Below are positions 1 through 9,103 of a stretch of 64,000 nt of DNA, in pieces. Position 1 is the stretch's first letter; each line of letters starts with the position of its first letter. Made by a program: the position numbers and the translations under genes. The stretch is taken from assembly GCF_008107695.1 (NCBI RefSeq), contig NZ_VIRG01000053.1, forward strand, positions 186,001 to 250,000, given 5' to 3'. Origin of the DNA: Stappia sp. BW2. GTDB taxonomy: Bacteria > Pseudomonadota > Alphaproteobacteria > Rhizobiales > Stappiaceae. The notes below the pieces were generated by a model. The model had not been told where the DNA came from. It saw only the letters and a program-made list of their open reading frames with translations, and made no database searches.

Positions 1-212
1 GGCCCGCCATAGGTCTCGAAATAGTGCATCAGCGCTTTTTCAAACAGCGCTTCCTTATCTCCAAATGCGGCGTACAGGCCCGGTTTGGCCATGCCCGAAG
101 CTTCGGCAAGATCGGTCATCGACGTTCCGGTGTAGCCGTTTTGCCAAAAAGCGATCATCACGGAATGAAGAGCGTCTTTGGTATTTACTTTTCTTGGCCG
201 TCCGCGTGCCAT
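1..212 (-). CDS. TetR/AcrR family transcriptional regulator, N-terminal part (truncated by window edge)
   Basis: Only the first 70 codons lie in the window; the gene continues past the left edge. The translation starts MARGRPRKV and then carries a typical TetR_N helix-turn-helix (about residues 10-57: Ala/Phe-rich helix, GYTGTSMTDLAEASG turn, then GLYAAFGDKEALF). This family binds palindromic operators as dimers and is released by small ligands sensed by the C-terminal domain, which is not visible, so the ligand cannot be guessed. The ATG at 212-210 has a GAGGAG ribosome site just upstream, and an inverted repeat lies at 228-244. The HTH is clear; the specific role is unknown. Confidence 0.85.
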   Translation of the reverse strand, partial: MARGRPRKVNTKDALHSVMIAFWQNGYTGTSMTDLAEASGMAKPGLYAAFGDKEALFEKALMHYFETYGG

Positions 213-227
213 CGGTCTGCACTCCTC

Positions 228-244
228 ATAACAAACCGTGTTAT
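228..244. promoter_or_regulatory. Candidate TetR operator (inverted repeat)
   Basis: ATAACA and TGTTAT form a perfect 6-bp inverted repeat with a 5-nt spacer, 16 bp upstream of the tetR start codon. A related half-site, GGTTAT, follows at 247-252. TetR-family regulators commonly autoregulate through such palindromes next to their own promoter. The assignment rests on position and symmetry only. Confidence 0.45.
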
Positions 245-616
245 CTGGTTATAAAAGCTCGAGAAACCCGAGCACCGGCAGGTAATACGCTCTTGCAACA
301 GTGCGCGCGCCGCCAACCAACCACGATATCTTGTGCAAAAATACCTGCTCGTTTCTAACGTAGAATACGCAATTTCCTGCAATTCGTACAGCAATTGCCT
401 AGAACTCAACCTAGGAGTGTATATGAATTGTATCTCATTGCAATGCCTGCCTGGCAGCCAAATTTCCTTTGAGGCAAGACGGAGTATCCAGTCGCTTCCC
501 TAATGACCTGATCCCGCCATTTCACAGTGGACGGAGCCCTCTTGTCCCTTTTCCGCCCGATTGTGGGAGCTTATCGTCTGCGGCTCAGTTTTTTCGACGG
601 AAAGTACCTTTCGCAA
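245..616. other. Intergenic region between tetR and tex with phased GCAATT repeats
   Basis: This is a 370-bp divergent spacer. I see no convincing gene. It holds three GCAATT hexamers at 369, 379 and 391 (about one helical turn apart; the last is part of the palindrome GCAATTGC), then CATTGCAATG at 436-445. It should contain the promoters of tetR (leftward) and tex (rightward), but no -35/-10 pair stands out enough to call. Confidence 0.4.
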
Positions 617-3091
617 ATGGCAAGCGTAACGATTACCGACCCGGCGGCGCCCTCTTCCAAGGCTGCCCAATCCGCCCAGAGCGCTCAGACCGCCCTGCGT
701 ATCGCGCAGAGGATCGCGGATGAGATCGGCTGCAAGGCCGGCCAGGTGAATGCCGCCGTCCAGATGCTGGACGAAGGTTCCACGGTGCCTTTCATCGCCC
801 GTTACCGTAAGGAAGCCACAGGCGGGCTCGATGACACCCAGCTTCGCAAGCTGGAAGAACGACTGATCTATCTGCGCGAGATGGAAGACCGGCGCACCGC
901 CATCACCAAATCCATCGAGGAGCAGGGCAAGCTCACCGACGATCTTGCCGCCAGCATCCAGGCAGCCGATACCAAGTCCCAGCTTGAGGACATCTACCTG
1001 CCGTTCAAGAAAAAGCGCCGCACCAAGGCGCAGATTGCCCGCGAAGCCGGTCTGGAACCTCTGGCGGACACGCTTTTGGGCGATGCGTCTCGCGACCCCG
1101 AAGCCGAAGCGGCCGCTTATGTCGATGAAGGCAAGGGCGTTGCCGACACCAAGGCGGCGCTTGACGGAGCACGCCAGATCCTGATGGAGCGCTTTGCCGA
1201 AAATGCCGAACTGGTCGGCCGCTTGCGCCGCCATGTCGAGGAACGCGGGGTCGTTCAATCGAAACTCATCGACGGCATGGCGGAAAAGGGGGCGAAATTC
1301 GCCGACTACTTCGACTACTCCGAAAAATGGTCGAAGATCCCCAGCCACCGTGCCCTCGCGCTGTTCCGCGGCCGCAACGAAGGCATCCTGTCCGTCGACC
1401 TGACAGTCGATGCGGACGACGTCTCCCCCGTCCTGCCGGCCGTGAAGATGGTTGCCGACACCTATGGCATCGCCGACCGGGGCCGGGCCGCCGACAAATG
1501 GCTGATGGAAGCGGCCCGTTTCGCCTGGAAGGTGAAGCTCGCCCTGCACCTGGAACTCGACCTGATGGGTGTTCTGCGCGACAAGGCGGAAGAAGAGGCC
1601 ATCCAGGTGTTTGCCCGCAACCTGAAGGATCTGCTGCTGGCAGCCCCAGCCGGCTCCAGAACGACGCTCGGCCTCGATCCGGGCATCCGGACCGGCGTGA
1701 AGGTTGCTGTTGTCGATGCGACGGGCAAACTGGTCGACACGGCCACCATCTATCCGTTCCAGCCGCGCAATGATGTCTCCGGCTCCCGCGCCGCCCTGCT
1801 TGCCCTGATCGCCAAACACAAGGTCGGTCTGATTGCCATCGGCAACGGCACGGCCAGCCGTGAAACCGACAAGCTGGCGGGTGACGTTCTGGCGGACATT
1901 CCAGCTGCCCAGCGCCCGGTCAAGGTCATCGTCAACGAGGCTGGCGCTTCGGTCTACTCGGCCTCGGAACTGGCGGCAAAGGAAATGCCCGACGTCGACG
2001 TTTCCCTGCGCGGCGCGGCCTCTATCGCCCGCCGTCTGCAGGACCCGCTGGCCGAACTGGTGAAGATCGAACCGAAATCCATCGGCGTCGGTCAGTATCA
2101 GCATGACGTCAACCAGACCAAGCTGGCCCGTGCGCTGGATGCGGTTGTTGAAGATGCGGTGAATGCTGTCGGCGTCGATCTCAACACCGCTTCGCCTGCC
2201 CTTCTGTCGCGCATTTCCGGCCTGTCGGACAGTCTGGCGAAGGCTGTTGTCGAGCACCGTGAAGCCATCGGCCGGTTCGACAACCGGAAGCAGCTCAAGG
2301 AGGTGCCGCGCCTCGGCGCCAAGGCCTTTGAACTCTGTGCCGGCTTCCTGCGCATCAACGAAGGCAAGGAGCCGCTGGACGCCTCCTCCGTTCATCCGGA
2401 AGCCTACCCGCTGGCCAAACGGATCGTGAAGGCCTGTGGCCGCGACCTGCGCCAGATCATGGGTGACGCCTCCCTGCTTAAGGGCCTCGAACCGTCTGAA
2501 TTCACCGACGAGAAGTTCGGCTTGCCGACCGTGAAGGATATCCTGGCAGAACTGGAAAAGCCGGGCCGCGACCCGCGACCGGAATTCAAGACCGCCACCC
2601 TTCAGGACGGCATCGAGGAAATATCCGACCTGAAACCCGGCATGAAACTGGAAGGCACGGTGACCAACGTGACCAACTTCGGTGCCTTCGTCGATGTCGG
2701 CGTCCACCAGGACGGGCTGGTACATGTCTCCCAGTTGGCCGACCGTTTCGTCGACGATCCCCACAAGGTCGTGAAGGCCGGGGACATCGTGAAAGTGACG
2801 ATCCTGGAAGTGGATGTTCCGCGCAAGCGCATCTCCATGACCATGAAGTCCCAGGCCGATTATCAGGGCCAGCGCGAGCGCGGCGGCCAGGACAGGGGCG
2901 GCCAGGATCGCGGTGGTCAGCATCGGGGTGGCCCGTCAGGCAGAGGCCCCGGCGGAAAAGGTCCCGGCGGTGGCAACGGCCCGCGCGGAAATGGCCCGCG
3001 TGGCGGCGGTAGCCCGAAATCCTCTGGCGGAGACAGCGGGAACAACGCGTTGGCCGCGGCCCTCGCCGCAGCCATGAACAAGAAGAAATAA
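617..3091 (+). CDS. tex: Tex: RNA-binding transcriptional accessory protein
   Basis: Tex is a cytoplasmic nucleic-acid-binding protein related to the core of eukaryotic Spt6. The order of parts matches the family: N-terminal helical domain ([13 protein letters not shown], then [15 protein letters not shown]), a YqgF/RNase H-like fold around [16 protein letters not shown], helix-hairpin-helix motifs ([36 protein letters not shown]) and an S1 RNA-binding domain (about residues 675-747, [16 protein letters not shown]). I use the ATG at 617 (MASVTITD); a GTG at 527 would add 30 non-conserved-looking residues. Odd feature: after the S1 domain there is a tail of about 75 residues rich in Gly, Arg and Gln (RGG-like) that makes the protein, at 824 aa, longer than the usual 750-790. 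It converges on the next gene across a terminator. Confidence 0.96.
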   Translation: MASVTITDPAAPSSKAAQSAQSAQTALRIAQRIADEIGCKAGQVNAAVQMLDEGSTVPFIARYRKEATGGLDDTQLRKLEERLIYLREMEDRRTAITKSIEEQGKLTDDLAASIQAADTKSQLEDIYLPFKKKRRTKAQIAREAGLEPLADTLLGDASRDPEAEAAAYVDEGKGVADTKAALDGARQILMERFAENAELVGRLRRHVEERGVVQSKLIDGMAEKGAKFADYFDYSEKWSKIPSHRALALFRGRNEGILSVDLTVDADDVSPVLPAVKMVADTYGIADRGRAADKWLMEAARFAWKVKLALHLELDLMGVLRDKAEEEAIQVFARNLKDLLLAAPAGSRTTLGLDPGIRTGVKVAVVDATGKLVDTATIYPFQPRNDVSGSRAALLALIAKHKVGLIAIGNGTASRETDKLAGDVLADIPAAQRPVKVIVNEAGASVYSASELAAKEMPDVDVSLRGAASIARRLQDPLAELVKIEPKSIGVGQYQHDVNQTKLARALDAVVEDAVNAVGVDLNTASPALLSRISGLSDSLAKAVVEHREAIGRFDNRKQLKEVPRLGAKAFELCAGFLRINEGKEPLDASSVHPEAYPLAKRIVKACGRDLRQIMGDASLLKGLEPSEFTDEKFGLPTVKDILAELEKPGRDPRPEFKTATLQDGIEEISDLKPGMKLEGTVTNVTNFGAFVDVGVHQDGLVHVSQLADRFVDDPHKVVKAGDIVKVTILEVDVPRKRISMTMKSQADYQGQRERGGQDRGGQDRGGQHRGGPSGRGPGGKGPGGGNGPRGNGPRGGGSPKSSGGDSGNNALAAALAAAMNKKK

Positions 3092-3096
3092 TCTCC

Positions 3097-3130
3097 TGAT
3101 CCAGCGGTGTTTATACGCGCCGCTGGATCA
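3097..3130. terminator. Bidirectional terminator-like hairpin between tex and the SH3/MliC gene
   Basis: TGATCCAGCGG (3097-3107) pairs perfectly with CCGCTGGATCA (3120-3130) across a 12-nt loop. It sits 5 bp after the tex stop and 5 bp before the stop of the convergent gene. There is no strong U-tract on either side, so efficiency is uncertain. Confidence 0.6.
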
Positions 3131-3135
3131 GCTCA

Positions 3136-4074
3136 CTATTGGTTCTGACGACAGGTGTCGCTTCCATAGGGCGCTTCATGGACAAGGTCCGGACCCTTGC
3201 TGTGGATCGTATAACTTCCATCCGAGTAACGTGCCCCTGAACCGGAGACAACCTGCTCCAACCGTCTCGGTGGAGAACCGTCAAACGTATAGGTCACGTA
3301 TCCGTTGCCACTTCTCACGTAGGTGACCGTCATCGGCAATCCTTCGGTGCACGTGTATTGGACAGTGACCGTGTCTCCGCCAACCGGCTGAGCCACGTTG
3401 CCGCCTGATACCGGCTGTTGGCCACGCATCGGAAAGGCGTCCGTGATGGCGTAAAGGTCAGACCGTGGGGCATCCCCTTGTGCGTAAAGGATCATGCGCC
3501 GATAGAGATCCAGTTGCAGCGTCACATTCCGCGAGGAGTCATGGAGATACACCGACCACTCGTCCCGGCCGAATTCCTGAAAGTTGAAATTCACCGTGCC
3601 GTAGACGTCTGCTTCCTGCCACTGGCCATTCCCGACGTGTGTGAATGAGCCACCGGAATGCCGGACGACACCCACATTTCTGCCGTTCACGCCGGAAGCT
3701 GTTGATGGTTGACCCGTAGGTTGCTGCGGTACGGGATTTTGGACCTGAGGGCGACCTGCGCAGACCTCATAGATCCCGGGATAGGGACGTTCCGAGCAGA
3801 ACAACCCACCCCAGTGATAGCCCGTCTGCCCGTTCCGGTACCTGATCTGGAACCATTCGTACCCATTCATCATGACCCCGGTTCCGGACAGGATCAAAAT
3901 CGGATCTCCCTGAAAGAGACTGCCGCTCTGCCCGTACTGCATACCCGGCCCACTGCGAACCTTGCCACCGTAGGATGCCCCGTTCTGCGGAAAGTCGACA
4001 TCCGGTGAGGCGAAAGCGAAATTCGCCGGCAAAACAATGGCTGCCAGCAAGAGACAAGATGAAAACCTGTTCAT
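3136..4074 (-). CDS. Secreted protein with N-terminal SH3b domain and C-terminal MliC-like domain
   Basis: The 312-residue product has a signal peptide (MNRFSSCLLLAAIVLPANFAFA, cut near residue 22). Residues about 30-100 look like a bacterial SH3 domain: a Gly-rich RSGPGMQYGQSG start, then GYEWFQIRYRNGQTGYHWGG. The middle is a Pro/Gln linker. The end (about 230-305: VQYTCTEGLPMTVTYVRSG, then GSGARYSDGSYTIHSKG) resembles MliC/PliC periplasmic C-type lysozyme inhibitors. SH3b domains often bind cell wall, so a role in envelope protection is possible, but that is inference. The ATG at 4074 has AGGG about 8 nt upstream; a TTG directly before it is less likely. Confidence 0.7.
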   Translation of the reverse strand: MNRFSSCLLLAAIVLPANFAFASPDVDFPQNGASYGGKVRSGPGMQYGQSGSLFQGDPILILSGTGVMMNGYEWFQIRYRNGQTGYHWGGLFCSERPYPGIYEVCAGRPQVQNPVPQQPTGQPSTASGVNGRNVGVVRHSGGSFTHVGNGQWQEADVYGTVNFNFQEFGRDEWSVYLHDSSRNVTLQLDLYRRMILYAQGDAPRSDLYAITDAFPMRGQQPVSGGNVAQPVGGDTVTVQYTCTEGLPMTVTYVRSGNGYVTYTFDGSPPRRLEQVVSGSGARYSDGSYTIHSKGPDLVHEAPYGSDTCRQNQ

Positions 4075-4477
4075 CAAAAACCCTGTTCTATTGAAACTTC
4101 TTCAGTTGAAATGCGGCTTGGTCGCCAGGAACCACTGAACTTATCGAGTGACGTTAGGTTATATAAACGGGAAATGAAACCTCGATCCGCCTCCGCATGC
4201 GCGCAAATGGCTCACATGGCAGCGGCATGTCGAAATCGCGTGCCTGAGACAAGGGCAGCCAACCCGACAACACTTCTCTTGGCAGGTAGAAATTTCATCT
4301 CGAAAATCCATTTGATTTCTTAAGACAACCGATTGGGCGCCTTGCAAACAAATGGTGGCTTTGCCTGTGTTTACAAATACAAAGTCAGGCTGATTTTACT
4401 TGGCAATATTGACAGACCTCGACCCTTCATTTCTGAGGCTTTAAGCTTTCGAAACCCCCAAATGCGAGGCTGAGGGC
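4075..4477. other. Intergenic region, no gene recognised
   Basis: About 400 bp between divergent genes. Short overlapping reading frames of 60-70 codons exist on both strands (4111-4323 and 4159-4347), but both have erratic composition and no ribosome site. It should hold the promoters of both flanking genes; I could not pick them out. Confidence 0.35.
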
Positions 4478-5164
4478 ATGACGGAGGAAGACGCCCAAAG
4501 AGAATGGCCGAAGCAGGACATGGAGTCCGGTACGCTCGCCGCGCTTGCGCACCTTTACCGCGCCGAGGTGTTTCGCAGCACCCATTGGCGCACGCGCCTC
4601 GACAACACCACCAACTGGGCCGTAGTCACCACTGGCATCGCCCTGTCGGCGACATTTTCCAACAAGGATGCCTCGCCCCTGCCCATGGTGCTGGTCGGCC
4701 TGCTGGTGACCGTGTTTCTGATTTTTGAAGCCCGCCGCTATCGCTACTACAACATGTTTCGCGCCCGGGCGCGGCTGATGGAGACTGACTTTTACGCCCC
4801 CATTCTGGCCGGACGGAAGGTTCCGATGCAGGGGGGCTGGGCCACCATGCTGGCCGACGACTATGAGATGCCGCATTATCACATCTCTCTCGTCAGGGCG
4901 GCAGGGCGGCGGCTGCGCAGCAATTATTCCTGGATCCTGGCGATCCAGGCAGTCGCCTACTACGGCAAACTGGCCATTCATCCCGTGCCGTTGAGCAGCC
5001 TTGCCGATGTGTTTCACCGGGCTGCCATCGGCCCAATCCCTGGATGGGCAGTCATACTGGCAGGCCTTGTGTTTCATACAAGCTGGGTAGTGTTTGCCAT
5101 CGTGACCTATCGACTGGACAAGCTCCACCGGGAAAAACGCCACTCTCCCATGCAGGCGATCTGA
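4478..5164 (+). CDS. DUF2270 domain integral membrane protein
   Basis: The 228-aa product matches the DUF2270 predicted membrane protein family. It begins with a soluble stretch containing LAHLYRAEVFRSTHWRTRLD. Two adjacent membrane segments follow (about residues 47-60 and 70-85), then the basic, Tyr-rich EARRYRYYNMFRARARLMETDFYAPIL, a cytoplasmic or interfacial region, and a final hydrophobic segment near 187-212. Function is unknown for the family. The start has GAGG about 7 nt upstream. It stands alone: divergent from the SH3/MliC gene and 226 bp before the next gene. Confidence 0.8.
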   Translation: MTEEDAQREWPKQDMESGTLAALAHLYRAEVFRSTHWRTRLDNTTNWAVVTTGIALSATFSNKDASPLPMVLVGLLVTVFLIFEARRYRYYNMFRARARLMETDFYAPILAGRKVPMQGGWATMLADDYEMPHYHISLVRAAGRRLRSNYSWILAIQAVAYYGKLAIHPVPLSSLADVFHRAAIGPIPGWAVILAGLVFHTSWVVFAIVTYRLDKLHREKRHSPMQAI

Positions 5165-5390
5165 CGGAGGAAAGGTTGGGGCAGACGCCCCGTTCTGTTT
5201 TCCCGGGGCTGCCGTGTGTGATAGGGGACATCCCATTCAAAGCGGAGATTTTATGTCCTGACCTGTCGGGCACCCGTCAGTGCCCATTTGCAAACAACCT
5301 CCCCCGGCATTGCGGGCAGTGTTTGCCGAACCTCACGTGAGACAATACCCGGTCATGACCTCATGATCGGAACAGGACAATAGTATCCAG

Positions 5391-5816
5391 ATGATCAGAC
5401 CCTATGTCAGCCAGGACGCTGAACGGATTATCCATATATGGCGCAAGGCCAGTGAATACGGGCACCCGTTTCTGAGCGACGACTTTCACGACATGGCAGC
5501 CACCCTCATCCGCGACGTTTATCTGCCGAAGGCGGAAACCCATGTCACGGAGATCAACGGCACTGCCGTTGGTTTCATATCGCTGCTGGACAGCCACATA
5601 GGCGGCTTGTTTCTCGACCCGCAATTTCACGGACAGGGCCTTGGAAGGGCCCTTGTGGAGCATGCGGTGAAACGGAAGGGAGCGCTCACCGTCGAAGTCT
5701 TCAAGGAAAATGCACGCGCCCGGCGCTTTTATGCCGCCTGCGGCTTTGAGCCGACCGGAGAATACTACCACGATATGGCGCAGCAGATCAGCATTAAAAT
5801 GGCCATGAAATCCTGA
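5391..5816 (+). CDS. GNAT family N-acetyltransferase
   Basis: The 141-aa protein has the GCN5-type acetyltransferase fold, which transfers acetyl from acetyl-CoA to an amine. Motif A is clear at residues 75-95 (GGLFLDPQFHGQGLGRALVEH, with the QGLGRAL pyrophosphate loop). Motif B follows as LTVEVFKENARARRFYAACGFEPTGE. The substrate cannot be read from sequence; similar proteins are annotated as YjaB/PhnO-like. The start ATG has only a weak ribosome site. It converges on the DadA-like gene across a GC hairpin. Confidence 0.88.
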   Translation: MIRPYVSQDAERIIHIWRKASEYGHPFLSDDFHDMAATLIRDVYLPKAETHVTEINGTAVGFISLLDSHIGGLFLDPQFHGQGLGRALVEHAVKRKGALTVEVFKENARARRFYAACGFEPTGEYYHDMAQQISIKMAMKS

Positions 5817-5822
5817 AACGAC

Positions 5823-5846
5823 TGCGGCGGCTTCCGGGCCGCCGCA
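5823..5846. terminator. Terminator-like hairpin between convergent genes
   Basis: TGCGGCGGC (5823-5831) and GCCGCCGCA (5838-5846) form a perfect 9-bp GC stem with a 6-nt loop. It is 6 bp after the GNAT stop and 32 bp before the stop of the opposite gene. No long U-tract is seen. Confidence 0.6.
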
Positions 5847-5878
5847 ACTGTTCCTCAAAAGCAAGGACGGGCTTTGGC

Positions 5879-7120
5879 TTAGAACCGGCTTGCCGCGAAG
5901 GGAGCCGGATCGATAGTCGGTCGCGCGCCCTCTATCATGTCCGCAATCATCTCACCTGTGACAGCGGACTGGGTCAGACCGTGATGGGCGTGGCCAAAAG
6001 CATAAAAGACACGGCTGTGCCCAGTTGCCGGCGAAATCACCGGCAGGCTGTCCGGAATGGACGGGCGGAAGCCCATCCAGCGCTTGCCGCCCTCCGACCG
6101 GAGCTCGGGGAAAAACAGCTTTGCCTTGGCCAGCATGGCGTCCACCCGGCGCCAGTTCGCCGGCAGATCGAGACCGCCGAATTCAACAGCTCCGCCCACG
6201 CGCAAGCCGCTGGACAATCGCGACATCGCGAACCCGTGCCCGGACAGCATGATCATGCGGTTCACGGTCACACCGGGTTCCGGGATGGTAATGTTGTAGC
6301 CGCGTTCCGTATCGAGAGGGATGCTGTCTCCCATCTGTGCGGCAAGAGCTTTCGACCATGCTCCGCAGGCAATCACCAGCCGTTCGGCTGAAATCTTGCG
6401 GCCATCTTTCAGAACCACATCACAGCCACTGTCGTTGGGCTGCAGGCGGCTGACCTCGCCAACCTCGAATGAGACGCCTTGCGAGGACAGCCACTCGGCC
6501 ACCGAAAGGCAGAGCACCTTCGGCTCGTCCATCTGAACCCAGTCCGGCACGAGCGCCCCGCCGACGACACGGGCAGAAAGGTCCGGCTCCAGGTCGCGGA
6601 CCGCAGATGCGTCCAGCTCTTCCACCTTGATGCCATAGTCGCGCTGTTCGGCCCAGCCTGCGCGCGAGGCTTCAAGCGACTGCACCGTGTCGAACAGTTC
6701 CAGGCAACCGTCCCGGCGCACCTGGTTGTGGGTTCCCGTCACCCGCCAGAGCGCCTCCCAGGCCGGAAGCGCCCCACCGTTCAGCTCTGCCAGCGCCTTT
6801 GTACTTTGCTGAACCTTTTTGGGATTGGAAGCCGCCATGAACCGCAGCATCCAGGGCAGGATCTTGAGCGCATAGGCCGGGCGCACCGACAAGGGCCCCA
6901 GCGGATCCAGCATCCATTTGAAGGCTTGCTTCCACAGCCCCGGCGATGCCAGCGGTGCGACATCCGTCCAGGCGATGGCGGCCGCGTTGCCCTGGCTTGC
7001 GCCTGCCGCCGGGCCTTCTCGGTCCAGCACCGTAACGCCGTAGCCCCGCTGCACCAGGGCAGCGGCGGTCGCCAGACCGACAATGCCGGCGCCTATCACA
7101 TGGACATGTCCCTTGCTCAT
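5879..7120 (-). CDS. FAD-dependent oxidoreductase, D-amino acid dehydrogenase (DadA)-like
   Basis: The 413-aa protein belongs to the DAO family of FAD enzymes that oxidise amino groups of D-amino acids, glycine derivatives or other amines. The dinucleotide fold is at the N-terminus (HVHVIGAGIVGLATAAAL, GxGxxG) followed by the acidic end of strand 2 (VTVLDRE). Near the C-terminus, RWMGFRPSIPDSLPVI and YAFGHAHHGLTQSAVTGEMI are typical of DadA/glycine-oxidase-like proteins. I start at the ATG at 7120 (MSKGHVHV), which has AGACAGG upstream; the frame runs 29 codons further without conserved sequence. It is divergent from a GntR regulator, its likely controller. The substrate is not resolved. Confidence 0.88.
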   Translation of the reverse strand: MSKGHVHVIGAGIVGLATAAALVQRGYGVTVLDREGPAAGASQGNAAAIAWTDVAPLASPGLWKQAFKWMLDPLGPLSVRPAYALKILPWMLRFMAASNPKKVQQSTKALAELNGGALPAWEALWRVTGTHNQVRRDGCLELFDTVQSLEASRAGWAEQRDYGIKVEELDASAVRDLEPDLSARVVGGALVPDWVQMDEPKVLCLSVAEWLSSQGVSFEVGEVSRLQPNDSGCDVVLKDGRKISAERLVIACGAWSKALAAQMGDSIPLDTERGYNITIPEPGVTVNRMIMLSGHGFAMSRLSSGLRVGGAVEFGGLDLPANWRRVDAMLAKAKLFFPELRSEGGKRWMGFRPSIPDSLPVISPATGHSRVFYAFGHAHHGLTQSAVTGEMIADMIEGARPTIDPAPFAASRF

Positions 7121-7266
7121 TCGGCCTGTCTTTTCTCGTATGTCATCAATCGCCCGCACTGCCGGATCGGACAGCAGCCGCTCACTGCAGTCAGCAGAAC
7201 CTGGCACTTGTTTTCAGGGTTCAAGTCCTGCCAGACCAGGCATGCCTCGTCTACCGCTTCGCCGTG

Positions 7267-7276
7267 TGATATATCA
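7267..7276. promoter_or_regulatory. Candidate GntR operator (palindrome) in divergent promoter
   Basis: TGATATATCA is a perfect 10-bp palindrome in the AT-rich part of the 192-bp spacer between the divergent dadA-like and gntR genes, 37 bp before the gntR start. GntR/FCD regulators typically bind short palindromes here and control both directions. Assigned by position and symmetry only. Confidence 0.4.
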
Positions 7277-7312
7277 TAAATACACTTGGAACATACAAAG
7301 GTCTTCTCCTTC

Positions 7313-7960
7313 ATGTCCGCAGAGTCCAGCCGATCCGCACAGGCTTATCGCCTGCTGGAAGAAGAGATCGTCACCTTGAAGCTGAAACCCGGCAGCACGG
7401 TAACCGAAGTTGCCCTCACCGAAAGACTGGGCCTTGGGCGGACCCCCATCAGGGAGGCTATCCAGCGCCTGTCCTGGGAAGGCCTTCTCAACATCCGGCC
7501 GCGTCTCGGCATTGTCGTCGCCGAAATGAACCCGTCCGATTTTCTGAAAGTCCTCGAGGCCCGCCATGCGCTGGAACGCCTGGTGGCCGGTTTGGCTGCA
7601 CGGCTTGCCAGCAAGGACGAGAGAAGAACCCTGGAAGCGATTGCGGAAGACATGCGCGAAGCTGCCGCAAAACCGGATGTCGAGGATTACCTGCGCCAGG
7701 ACAAGGCCTTCGACGAAGCCGTTTCGGCTGCCGCCTGCAATCCCTTTGCCGCCAAGGCTCTTGCTCCCTTGCAGACGCAAAGCCGCCGGTTCTGGTATCG
7801 TCATTTCGGCGAGGAAGACCTGACCCCGGCGGCCTGGAGCCATATGGAAGTCATGCGCGCCATTGCCGCGGGGGACAAGGCCGCCGCAATGGATCACGCT
7901 GAAAACCTGATGCTCTATCTGCGTCGCCAGGCAACGACGCTGGTCAGCGGCTCCGGCTAG
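7313..7960 (+). CDS. GntR family (FadR/FCD subfamily) transcriptional regulator
   Basis: The 215-aa protein has the N-terminal winged helix of GntR regulators (AYRLLEEEIVTLKLKPGSTV, then LTERLGLGRTPIREAIQRLSWEGLL, about residues 10-65). An all-helical FCD ligand-binding domain follows (EARHALERLVAGLAARLA to the end), including D and H positions that bind metal and ligand in this family (DKAFDEAV; WSHMEVMRAI). I place the start at the ATG at 7313, with AAAGG upstream, rather than a TTG nine codons earlier. It is divergent from the DadA-like oxidoreductase and probably represses it until an amino- or carboxylic-acid effector appears. Confidence 0.9.
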   Translation: MSAESSRSAQAYRLLEEEIVTLKLKPGSTVTEVALTERLGLGRTPIREAIQRLSWEGLLNIRPRLGIVVAEMNPSDFLKVLEARHALERLVAGLAARLASKDERRTLEAIAEDMREAAAKPDVEDYLRQDKAFDEAVSAAACNPFAAKALAPLQTQSRRFWYRHFGEEDLTPAAWSHMEVMRAIAAGDKAAAMDHAENLMLYLRRQATTLVSGSG

Positions 7961-7998
7961 GCACTTTCAGGCTTTCGCAAAGCTGAGGAAGGCCAAGC

Positions 7999-9045
7999 CT
8001 AGGCAGACACCGGAAAATGAGACCGCGTCCTGTTGGCAAAAGCGACCAGGGACAGCATCACCGGCACCTCCACAAGAACACCGACAACCGTCGCAAGGGC
8101 GGCACCGGAGTTCAGGCCGAACAGGCTGATGGCAACGGCAACCGCAAGTTCGAAGAAGTTGGACGTCCCGATCAGCGCTGCCGGGGCGGCGGTGTTGAAC
8201 GGCACACGCCACAAGTATCCCCAGGCGTACGCCACGAAGAAAATACCGTAGCTCTGGATCAGCAGAGGCACGGCGATCAGCACGATCACCAGCGGCTTCT
8301 CCAGAATGGTCTGCGCCTGAAATCCGAACAGCAGCACAACGGTCGCCAGAAGGCCCATGACCGAGAAGGGTTTTACCTTTGCCGTAAATTCGGCGATGCG
8401 CTCGTCATTGCCTGATCCATCCAGCGCCTTGCGGGTGAAATACCCGGCCACCAGCGGAATGATCACATAGAGGATCACCGAAAGAAGGAGGGTCTGCCAC
8501 GGCACGACGATATCGGTGACACCAAGCAGCAGCGCCGCGATGGGGGCAAAGGCGAACACCATGATGATGTCGTTGATGGAGACCTGCACAAGCGTGTAAT
8601 TGGCATCGCCCCGCACCAACTGGCTCCAGACGAAGACCATGGCCGTACACGGCGCGACCCCGAGCAGGATCATGCCGGCGATATATTCCTTCGCGGTCTG
8701 CGGATCCACAAGCCCGGCAAACACGTGCTCAAAGAACAGGATCCCGAGAGCGGCCATCGTGAACGGCTTGATCAGCCAGTTGACCACGATCGTGATGCAG
8801 AGCCCCTTGGGCTTGCGGCCCACATCCTTGAGAGAGGCAAAGTCGACGTTGACCATCATCGGATAGATCATCACCCAGATAAGCACGGCAACGACCAGAT
8901 TGACGCTGGCATATTCCAGCGATGCGATCGCCTCGAAGACACCGGGATAGAGCGCCCCGAGACCAACCCCGGCAGCAATGCACAAGGCAACCCAGAGCGA
9001 CAGGAAGCGCTCGAAGATCCCCATAGGTGACGTTTCCTGTGTCAT
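7999..9045 (-). CDS. acr3: ACR3 family arsenite efflux transporter
   Basis: The 348-aa inner-membrane protein has about ten transmembrane segments and the ACR3 signature, including [15 protein letters not shown] with the conserved cysteine needed for As(III) transport and [19 protein letters not shown] near the C-terminus. It exports arsenite (some members also antimonite) using the proton gradient. It lies 58 bp downstream of arsR on the same strand, so the two form a minimal arsR-acr3 operon. No arsC arsenate reductase or arsA ATPase is beside it. The ATG at 9045 follows GAGTTGGA; an ATG seven codons later is possible. Confidence 0.93.
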   Translation of the reverse strand: MTQETSPMGIFERFLSLWVALCIAAGVGLGALYPGVFEAIASLEYASVNLVVAVLIWVMIYPMMVNVDFASLKDVGRKPKGLCITIVVNWLIKPFTMAALGILFFEHVFAGLVDPQTAKEYIAGMILLGVAPCTAMVFVWSQLVRGDANYTLVQVSINDIIMVFAFAPIAALLLGVTDIVVPWQTLLLSVILYVIIPLVAGYFTRKALDGSGNDERIAEFTAKVKPFSVMGLLATVVLLFGFQAQTILEKPLVIVLIAVPLLIQSYGIFFVAYAWGYLWRVPFNTAAPAALIGTSNFFELAVAVAISLFGLNSGAALATVVGVLVEVPVMLSLVAFANRTRSHFPVSA

Positions 9046-9103
9046 TCCAACTCTTTCTCAACTCGGATTTTCACTAAACCGGATGCAAGGTCGCCCCGGC
9101 GTG

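Noticed and set aside
500..2923. Very long antisense frames opposite real genes (500-2923, 13681-15213, 16855-18579, 31667-33502, 35296-36807, 49532-51091, 53748-55160, 55270-57141)
   Set aside because: High GC in third positions leaves the complementary frame free of stops. All lie opposite genes with clear domains, and their translations are rich in His, Arg, Gln and Asp without motifs.
4111..4347. Short frames on both strands in the SH3/MliC-DUF2270 spacer
   Set aside because: No ribosome site, odd composition rich in Cys and Arg, and the two overlap each other.
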